64,000 nt of DNA, from the NCBI GenBank assembly GCA_039030395.1, contig JBCCEF010000003.1, positions 124,001 through 188,000 of the forward strand, read 5' to 3'. Made by a program: the position numbers and the translations under genes. Origin of the DNA: Acidobacteriota bacterium. Its GTDB lineage: Bacteria; Acidobacteriota; Thermoanaerobaculia; Multivoradales; JBCCEF01. Below the pieces are notes generated by a model that did not search any database, was not told where the DNA came from, and saw nothing but the letters and a program-made list of their open reading frames with translations. Positions within the stretch are counted from its first letter, which is position 1. Every line of letters begins with the position of its first letter. Below are positions 58,408 through 64,000 of this stretch, piece by piece.

Positions 58408-60683
58408 GGCCGCCTCCGCCAGCGGCGCGGCCGTGCGATCCAGCCGGCGGCGAACAGGGTGAGGAGGGCCGGAATCGCCGCCGTCACCTCCGGCCAATGG
58501 GCCACGTCGAGGATGACCCGGTGGCTACCCGCCGGCACGGCGATGCCGGTGAGGGTCAAATCTACCGGCAGCACTTCGAGAGGTGCGCCGGAGGCGCCAT
58601 CGATGCGCGCTCGCCAGAGCGGGTGATAGGAGCGCTGCACCACCACCAGACCGCCGTCTCCGGAGACTTGCAGCACCCACCGGTCCGGTCCGGTGGACTC
58701 CACCGTGACCGCGCCGAGTCCTTGCCTTCGGGGTGCAGGCACGAAGGCTACGAGGGTGGGGTCCGTGCGCACCGCCACCGAACGCAAGGCGTCGAGAGGA
58801 CCTTCGACCGCTGCGAGGCGCTCCGGCCACCAGGCTTCGGGCGCGGGGTCGTCCACGGCGAAGAGGGTCGTGGGAACGCCGGCCCGCAGGGTTTGGTCCA
58901 GTCGTTCCAAGCCGAGATCCGCCGGTTGGGGCGGCGATTCCGTCAGCACCGTGGCTTCGATGCCCAGGGTGCGCATCCAGGCGAGGCGCTGCGACCAGTC
59001 CATGCGGGCGAGGTTGAAGGTCAGGAAGGCGAAGTACTGGGAACTCAAGCCCTCAATGTCCGGATAGAGGGGGAAGGTCAGGCCCCACAGGGCGTTTGGG
59101 GCCGGCGCCAGGTCCGCTCCTTCGAGCCGTTCGAGGACCGCCTTGGAAGGGCCCTCCGCGCGATAAACCGGCGATGGGTGCCAGCGGGGAAAGATCAGGT
59201 GGGAAGTGAAAACGTTGGTGCGTTCCGCGGAGCGCAGCCGCTCGGCCCACTCCTCAGGCTGCCGATAGGGAGTTGTCCAGTCGGTGCGCAGCAGCGGCGC
59301 AAGCTGCAGGACGGCCAGGAGTTGAAGGGCGATCAGTGCCGCCGCCCAGCGCCGGCGCGCGGCGATCACCGCCGCGATCCACAGCCCGCCGCCCAATCCC
59401 AGGCCCAGCGCCCATATTCCCGTTTGGGCGCTCACCAGGTCGGCCGTCAGGGCGCCGCTCTCCGGTGCGAGGGCGGCCAACCGAGTGCGCGAGGCCAGGA
59501 GCACGCCGGCCAGGGCGATCATCACCGCGCCACCCGCGGTGGCGAGTCGCCCGCGGGGGCTCTCCGCCAATACCCGCTCCAGGCCCCAGCCGGTAAGCAG
59601 GGGCCAGGCGAGGGCGTAGAGCACCAAGAACTTCTCCGGATACCGGAACATCCCAAAGGTGAGGGCGATCAGCAGGTCGCCGTTCCAGCCGGCGATCCAA
59701 GACAGCAGCAGTCCCGCCGCGGCGATTCCCGCCCACAGGCGATGGCGTGGGGCCGCCCGGAAGGCCAGCCATAGGGCCGGAATGCCGCAGTAGAGGGTCA
59801 AGAAGAAAGGCAGCTCCGGCGCCACGTCCGCCGCCCAGAATCCGGTGGGTCCGAAATCCAGTGGCCGGCCGAAGGGAAAGGGTAAGAGCAGTTCCAGGAA
59901 GCGCCGCGGGTCGAGGGTGTAGCTCACCGCCTGGCTGGCGATCAGTCCGTGGCCGGCGCGAAAGGTGAAGCCGCTGACCCGCAGGGTCGCCACGATCTGC
60001 GGCAGGGCGATGACTGCCCCGACCGCCCCGACGGCGAGGGCGGTGAGGGTGCCTCGCCGAGGCCCATGGCGCTCAAAGGCGGCGGCCAGAGCAACGGCGC
60101 CGCCGAGGGCCGCCGTCACCGGCTCTCCGCCGAGGAGCGCCAGGCCGCAGGCGGCCCCGCCGAGGGCGATGCCCCGCCGGCCACCGCGCAGCACCCCGGT
60201 GAGCACCAGCGGCCACCAGGCGGCGACGGTGATCAGGTTGTAGAAGGACAGGCCGGAGAGAGTCCAGCCGCAGCCGCCGTAGGTGAGCCCCGCCAAGGTC
60301 GCGGCGGCGCGGCTCTGGCCGAACTCCCGGGCGAGCACGAACATTCCGAGGGCCGCCAGCAGCCAGTGCAGGGCGAAGTGCAGATTGAAGGCGCTCCAGA
60401 AGGGCAGCGCCAGGTAGGCCAGGCGATCCGGATAGAAGGCCTGAGCGCTGGGATTGCCGCGAAAGGGCTGGCCGAGCCCCCAGACCTCGTTGAACGCCGG
60501 GATCCGCCCTTCGGCGAGCTGCGCGGCGCCGTAGGACTCGAGTAGGAAGTGGTTCGAGAAGACGTCCCGGAAGAAGAGGGTGCGTTCCCCCAAGGCCAGG
60601 GGAATCGTCCAGGCGAGCCACAGCAGCAGAGCGGCGGCCTGGACGATACGAAGGCGGCGCGTGGCCGCGGGGTTCGAGGTCAT
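58404..60683 (-). CDS. YfhO-like large membrane protein (first of three paralogs)
   Basis: 759 aa from the ATG at 60683; a TTG at 60710 would extend the frame into the repeat element. Signature RTLFFRDVFSNHFLLESYG, AFNEVWGLGQPFRGNPSAQA and FYPDRLAYL. C-terminal soluble region SGDGGLVVVQRSYHPLWRAR and a last helix. Wording in all three paralogs is shared in blocks (YNLITVAAWWPLVL here, HHIIAVTAWWPLVL next), so an old tandem duplication is likely. First gene of the operon, downstream of element copy 3. Confidence 0.8.
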   Translation of the reverse strand: MTSNPAATRRLRIVQAAALLLWLAWTIPLALGERTLFFRDVFSNHFLLESYGAAQLAEGRIPAFNEVWGLGQPFRGNPSAQAFYPDRLAYLALPFWSAFNLHFALHWLLAALGMFVLAREFGQSRAAATLAGLTYGGCGWTLSGLSFYNLITVAAWWPLVLTGVLRGGRRGIALGGAACGLALLGGEPVTAALGGAVALAAAFERHGPRRGTLTALAVGAVGAVIALPQIVATLRVSGFTFRAGHGLIASQAVSYTLDPRRFLELLLPFPFGRPLDFGPTGFWAADVAPELPFFLTLYCGIPALWLAFRAAPRHRLWAGIAAAGLLLSWIAGWNGDLLIALTFGMFRYPEKFLVLYALAWPLLTGWGLERVLAESPRGRLATAGGAVMIALAGVLLASRTRLAALAPESGALTADLVSAQTGIWALGLGLGGGLWIAAVIAARRRWAAALIALQLLAVLQLAPLLRTDWTTPYRQPEEWAERLRSAERTNVFTSHLIFPRWHPSPVYRAEGPSKAVLERLEGADLAPAPNALWGLTFPLYPDIEGLSSQYFAFLTFNLARMDWSQRLAWMRTLGIEATVLTESPPQPADLGLERLDQTLRAGVPTTLFAVDDPAPEAWWPERLAAVEGPLDALRSVAVRTDPTLVAFVPAPRRQGLGAVTVESTGPDRWVLQVSGDGGLVVVQRSYHPLWRARIDGASGAPLEVLPVDLTLTGIAVPAGSHRVILDVAHWPEVTAAIPALLTLFAAGWIARPRRWRRRP

Positions 60684-60704
60684 GGCGAGAGCGCCATTCT
60701 CTAA

Positions 60705-60890
60705 TAGCAAGTTGCTGAAAAGGGCTTCGCCCTATGATTTCAGCTTCCTTGCTAGGTTTTTCCTCGAGGGGGCTAGGCGCCCCCTCGCCTGAAAAGTACT
60801 GATTTTTCAGGCTCATCCCATCCTCGGCGGCTGCGCCGCCGCCTCGTCCGGGGGCGCCCAGCCCTGCGGGCTCGGAGCAGGGTGCGGCGA
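60705..60890 (+). repeat. Dispersed intergenic element, copy 3 (right arm lost)
   Basis: About 186 bp. Left end TAGCAAGTTGCTGAAAAGGG, inner stem AGGGC-TTC-GCCCT (60721-60733; a C-G to G-C swap relative to copy 1), outer stem TAGCAAG paired with CTTGCTA (60748 region). Central hairpin CCTGAAAAGTA with TTTTTCAGG. The right part GCAGGGTGCGG (about 60877) has no matching final arm; a gene terminator follows instead. Same orientation as the other copies. Confidence 0.75.
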
Positions 60891-60897
60891 CTTCGAA

Positions 60898-60935
60898 TCA
60901 AACAGAAAGGGCCGGCACCGCACGGTACCGGCCCT
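60898..60935 (-). terminator. Rho-independent terminator after the DUF1573 gene
   Basis: On the minus strand AGGGCCGGTACCG pairs with CGGTGCCGGCCCT (13 bp, one G-T/mismatch, 2-nt loop) and is followed by TTTCTGTTTG. It lies 45 bp after the stop at 60981. Confidence 0.75.
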
Positions 60936-60980
60936 CGATGAATCACCTGACCGAAGGAGATTGGCCTCCTTCTCTGAGCG

Positions 60981-62012
60981 TCAGATGGCAGTGCCGCGGA
61001 GGGGCACCTCGATCATCGGCTTGCGCTCGCTGTCGGTCCGAATCTGGATGGTGCCCTCGAAGTCGCCCTTCGGCATGTCCGGGGAGAGCGTCACTTCCAG
61101 GCTGAATCGGCGGCCTTCCTCGATCGGAGTGATCTTCAGATCCACGCCGGGCACGTTGGTCTCGGCGGAGGTCAGTTCGATCTCCTCGTTGGCGAAGGAG
61201 CGGATGACCATGCTGGCCTCGTTCTGCTCGGCGATGGCGATGTCCCCGAAGTCCGCTTCCTTCGGCGTGATGGCGATCATCGGCCGCACGAAACCGGATA
61301 CCGGCACCTTGAGAATCGGCTGGTCCGGATGGTTGGTGTGGATGGTCACGTAGTCCGCCAGGGTTCCCACCGGCGCCTTGTCGTAGTCGAGGGTGAAGAC
61401 GAAGATCCACTGGTTGCCGACGGCGTTCTCCCGCGGTTCGTCGTCCTCGGTGGCCTGGGTGTAGGTCACGTCGAGGAACGGATAGGGCGAATCCACCTTG
61501 AGCACCTGGAGATCATCGAAGGTGCGGGTGAAGAGAATCTGCTCCACCGATCCCGGATCGCTGTGCTGAGCCTGGATGAACCGCGCGAAGCCCGGCTGCA
61601 CGAACAGATAGGGCTGGACGTCGGCCTTGATCGCCAGCTCTAGCCGCGGGTTGGCGGGATCATTGGTCAACACCGTGATGCCCTTGGAGATGGGGCCGGC
61701 GAAGGTGGTGGTGTCGAGCACCGCGTGGATCTTGCCGGAGGCGCCCGGGGCGATGGTCTTGTCGAACTCGGCGATGGTGCAGCCGCAGGCCGGGCGCACA
61801 TCGACGATCATCAGATCCGCGGCGCCTTCGTTGCGGATCGAGAAATCGTGAGTGATCTTCTCGCCCTTGGGGGTGACACCGGCATCGAAAACCGGCTTCG
61901 GCAGCACCACCTGCGGCTGATCTTCGGCGAGGGCGCTGGGAACAAAGGCCGCGCCGGCTAGCAGGACTGCGGCGCAAAGTGTCAAAATGGCGGGGGTCTG
62001 AGCGCGATTCAT
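60981..62012 (-). CDS. Exported DUF1573-domain protein
   Basis: 343 aa from the ATG at 62012, with AAGGAGT 9 bp upstream. Signal peptide (AILTLCAAVLLAGAAFVPSALA). Residues ~40-130 carry DUF1573 (FDAGVTPKGEKITHDFSIRN, RPACGCTIAEFDKTIAPGAS), an Ig-like domain with the CGC motif. A second similar beta-rich domain follows (FGDIAIAEQNEASMVI). It is probably periplasmic; function unknown. Divergent from mpl. Confidence 0.85.
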   Translation of the reverse strand: MNRAQTPAILTLCAAVLLAGAAFVPSALAEDQPQVVLPKPVFDAGVTPKGEKITHDFSIRNEGAADLMIVDVRPACGCTIAEFDKTIAPGASGKIHAVLDTTTFAGPISKGITVLTNDPANPRLELAIKADVQPYLFVQPGFARFIQAQHSDPGSVEQILFTRTFDDLQVLKVDSPYPFLDVTYTQATEDDEPRENAVGNQWIFVFTLDYDKAPVGTLADYVTIHTNHPDQPILKVPVSGFVRPMIAITPKEADFGDIAIAEQNEASMVIRSFANEEIELTSAETNVPGVDLKITPIEEGRRFSLEVTLSPDMPKGDFEGTIQIRTDSERKPMIEVPLRGTAI

Positions 62013-62139
62013 GACCAATACTCCTTCAGGTACGTAACGAGGCTTCACCAGCAAGCTTCATCCACACAGTCGTTTCATCAACACATTGGGGCGAGATGAA
62101 AGTGTCTAAATCTTCAAGATCCGTGGGGCTCCGTCGCCG

Positions 62140-63573
62140 GTGAGCGGTACGCCGCGGGATCTGTACTTCATCGCAATCGGGGGCACCGGTATGGCGCCGC
62201 TCGCCTGTCTTCTGCAAGAGCAGGGCCACCGGGTACGCGGCTCTGACGGACCGCTCTATCCGCCGATGAGCACCCTGTTGGAGAACGCCGGCATCACACC
62301 CCATGTCGGCTGGGATCCGGCACACCTCCATCCGGCACCGGACCTGGTGGTGGTAGGAAACGCCGTGCCGCGCAGCAACCCCGAAGCCGAGGAGATGGAG
62401 CGGCGGGGCTTGCCGCGCCTCTCCATGCCCGAAGCCCTGGGGCAGTTCTTCCTCGTCGAACGGCGCCCGCTGGTGGTGGCCGGCACCCACGGCAAGACCA
62501 CCACCACCTCGCTGGCGGCCTGGGTCTACACCGCCTGCGGCGGGGATCCGGGTTACCTGATCGGCGGCGTGCCGATCGGTCTTCCGGGCAGTTTTCAAGT
62601 CGGCGCCGGTGAGCGTTTCGTGGTGGAGGGGGACGAGTACAACGCCGCCTACTTCGACCGCGGCGCCAAGTTTCTGCACTACCGGCCGGAGACGGCGATC
62701 CTCACCTCCGTCGAGTACGACCACGCGGACCTCTACCCGGACTTCGATTCCCTGCGCGACGCCTACGGTCGCCTGCTGGAGCTGGTGCCGGACACCGGCC
62801 GAGCGATCCTGTGCGGCGATTCGGAAGAGGTGCGGCGTCTGGCGCCGCGGTCCGGCGGCGAGGTGGTGTTCTATGGCATCGGCGAGAACAACGACGTGCG
62901 CCTGGAGGGCGCCATCGAAGCGGCGGCGGGCGGCGGTACGCGCTTTCGGGTGCGCGATGAGGCGGGGGTTTACGAGGTGTCCTTTCCGATGACCGGTACC
63001 CATAACGTCGAGAACGCGCTTGCCGTGTGGGCGGCGGCGCGCGGCGACGGCTATTCGCCGGAGCAGGTAGCGGCGGCCCTCGCCGGCTTTCGGGGAATCC
63101 AGCGGCGACAGCAGGAGATCGGCACTGCCGGGGGGGTGACGGTGGTCGATGACTTCGCCCACCACCCCACCGCCGTCGAGCGCACCCTGGAGGGACTCCG
63201 CGCCCGCTACGGCGACCGCCCCTTGACGGTGCTGTACGAGCCTCGCAGTCTCACCGCCGCCCGCAGTTTCCTGCTCGACGCCTACCGGCGGGCGTTCCGG
63301 ACGGCGGATCGGGTGTTGATCGCGCCCACTTTCCACGCCGGGCGCCTGGCGCCCGAGGAGCGGATCGATTTTTCGGCTCTGTCGGCGGAGCTGTCGGCAC
63401 CCGGTGAGGCCGCGGCCCGGGCGTTCGATTCGATGGACGATCTCTTGGAAGCGGCGCTCGACGGAGCGAGAGCCGGCGACGTGCTGGTGACGATGTCGTC
63501 CGGTTCCTTCGACGGGATGCCGCGGCGATTGTTGGAAGGGTTGCGGGCGCAACCTGTGGGTCCGGCGGGTTAG
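62140..63573 (+). CDS. mpl: UDP-N-acetylmuramate:L-alanyl-gamma-D-glutamyl-meso-DAP ligase Mpl
   Basis: 477 aa from a GTG start. Mur-ligase order: Rossmann-like IAIGGTGMAPLACLLQ, SDGPLYPPMSTLLENAGI (the Mpl form), the ATP loop AGTHGKTTTTSLA, EGDEYNAAYFDRGAKFLHY, then TGTHNVENALAV and the C-terminal VVDDFAHHPTAVE. It recycles tripeptide into peptidoglycan precursor in the cytoplasm, which implies meso-DAP peptidoglycan. It overlaps the convergent ftcD stop by 4 bp. Confidence 0.95.
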   Translation: MSGTPRDLYFIAIGGTGMAPLACLLQEQGHRVRGSDGPLYPPMSTLLENAGITPHVGWDPAHLHPAPDLVVVGNAVPRSNPEAEEMERRGLPRLSMPEALGQFFLVERRPLVVAGTHGKTTTTSLAAWVYTACGGDPGYLIGGVPIGLPGSFQVGAGERFVVEGDEYNAAYFDRGAKFLHYRPETAILTSVEYDHADLYPDFDSLRDAYGRLLELVPDTGRAILCGDSEEVRRLAPRSGGEVVFYGIGENNDVRLEGAIEAAAGGGTRFRVRDEAGVYEVSFPMTGTHNVENALAVWAAARGDGYSPEQVAAALAGFRGIQRRQQEIGTAGGVTVVDDFAHHPTAVERTLEGLRARYGDRPLTVLYEPRSLTAARSFLLDAYRRAFRTADRVLIAPTFHAGRLAPEERIDFSALSAELSAPGEAAARAFDSMDDLLEAALDGARAGDVLVTMSSGSFDGMPRRLLEGLRAQPVGPAG

Positions 63574-64000
63574 GCGCCGGCGTCTTCCAGCGCCCATTCC
63601 ACCACCTGGTGCCGTTCCAGGCGGGGCAGCCGCAGGTCGCGAGCCAGGTCGGCGAGATCGCCCTCCACCGCATGAGCCGGCAAGAGGCCGATCAGTTCGC
63701 TCTCATCGACCTCGGCTCCCGCTTTCCGCGCCCGGCTCTGCACCGCATCGAACAGCTCTCGCAGAGTCGTCGCCCGGGTATCCACCAGGTTGACGCTCAC
63801 CTGCGCCCGCCGCCGGCTTTCGAGGGCGAGGCCGAGGGCTCGCACGCCGGCCAATCCGCCGGCGGCTTCCCGGATCTCCGCCGCGATGCCGCGCGCCAGG
63901 GCCAGATCCTCGCGGCTCAGTACGAAGTTGAAGGCGATCAGGAAATCCCGCGCGCCGATCACCGTGGCGCCAGCGGACGGATGCGGCCGTCGCGGGCCGA
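63570..64000 (-). CDS. Glutamate formimidoyltransferase, C-terminal part (5' end beyond window)
   Basis: About 143 C-terminal residues. GATVIGARDFLIAFNFVLSREDLALAR, GLAGVRALGLALESRRRAQV, SVNLVDTRATTLRELFDAV and ESELIGLLPAHAVEGDL are the C-terminal pattern of FtcD-type glutamate formimidoyltransferase. It transfers the formimino group of formiminoglutamate to tetrahydrofolate in histidine degradation. The fused cyclodeaminase domain is not visible because the protein ends before it, so this is probably the monofunctional form. Confidence 0.85.
   Translation of the reverse strand, partial: GPRRPHPSAGATVIGARDFLIAFNFVLSREDLALARGIAAEIREAAGGLAGVRALGLALESRRRAQVSVNLVDTRATTLRELFDAVQSRARKAGAEVDESELIGLLPAHAVEGDLADLARDLRLPRLERHQVVEWALEDAGA

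Noticed and set aside
1-64000. tRNA, rRNA, CRISPR array, IS element or prophage
   Set aside because: No cloverleaf, rRNA motif, spaced repeat array, transposase or phage protein was recognised in any gap or frame.

Overview
The window is high-GC DNA (roughly two-thirds G+C by eye) with dense protein-coding genes on both strands. I see no tRNA, rRNA, CRISPR array, insertion sequence or phage gene. Gene content suggests a Gram-negative-type, meso-diaminopimelate-containing bacterium of the Acidobacteriota, perhaps the class Thermoanaerobaculia. The clues are Mpl, lipoproteins, TonB-C proteins, a tricorn-type protease, FG-GAP/ASPIC lipoproteins, many secreted metallopeptidases, Ku plus LigD, and a surface protein ending in an IPTL-type C-terminal anchor. 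The taxonomic call is inference; no marker gene was compared.

Layout. 0-6 kb (minus): a SurA-like chaperone (cut by the window edge), mfd, a GT-C membrane glycosyltransferase and a ftsB-like division gene. 6-9.3 kb: a trans-sulfuration PLP enzyme, a small membrane-anchored protein, ferrochelatase and a 61-aa antitoxin-like protein. 9.3-13 kb (minus): a four-gene ABC exporter operon (ATPase, permease, ATPase, permease). 13.2-16.5 kb: an ECF sigma factor translationally coupled to a very large zinc-finger/FecR membrane protein. 16.5-21.5 kb: an alpha/beta hydrolase, a tricorn-type protease and msrB. 21.8-24.4 kb: an ASPIC/FG-GAP lipoprotein with a good upstream promoter. 24.5-25.7 kb: a lower-GC two-gene cassette (79-aa protein plus DUF3800-like protein). 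25.8-30.3 kb: M28 peptidase, SH3/HExxH lipoprotein, a neutral zinc metallopeptidase and a small Cys/Gly-rich secreted protein. 30.3-39.2 kb: TPR/FG-GAP lipoprotein, HIT hydrolase, MATE exporter, proline-rich secreted protein, M19 dipeptidase and Ku. 39.4-45.3 kb: two TonB-C-domain proteins, a lower-GC lipoprotein, a second ECF sigma/anti-sigma module and the IPTL-anchored protein. 45.5-53.7 kb: LigD, a Na+/H+ antiporter, a dienelactone-hydrolase-like protein, biotin carboxyl carrier and biotin carboxylase, and an AAA ATPase whose 3' end appears lost. 53.8-60.7 kb (minus): three tandem YfhO-like membrane proteins. 61-64 kb: a DUF1573 protein, mpl and the 3' part of a glutamate formimidoyltransferase.

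How parts work together. Ku (39 kb) and LigD (45 kb) form a two-component non-homologous end-joining system. Two ECF sigma factors each overlap a membrane partner by four bases (ATGA), so each is a sigma/anti-sigma switch. The ABC genes and the YfhO genes are tightly overlapped operons. Biotin carboxylase and its carrier are adjacent, but no carboxyltransferase gene is in view.

The most notable non-genic signal is a family of about 190-230 bp intergenic elements. It has three copies (about 29.66, 47.99 and 60.71 kb) with terminal inverted repeats and base-paired stems that covary between copies. Two copies abut neighbouring genes so exactly that the element end supplies their stop codons. Two short tandem-repeat arrays sit directly upstream of genes (14-bp units near 17.5 kb and 9-bp units near 53.7 kb).
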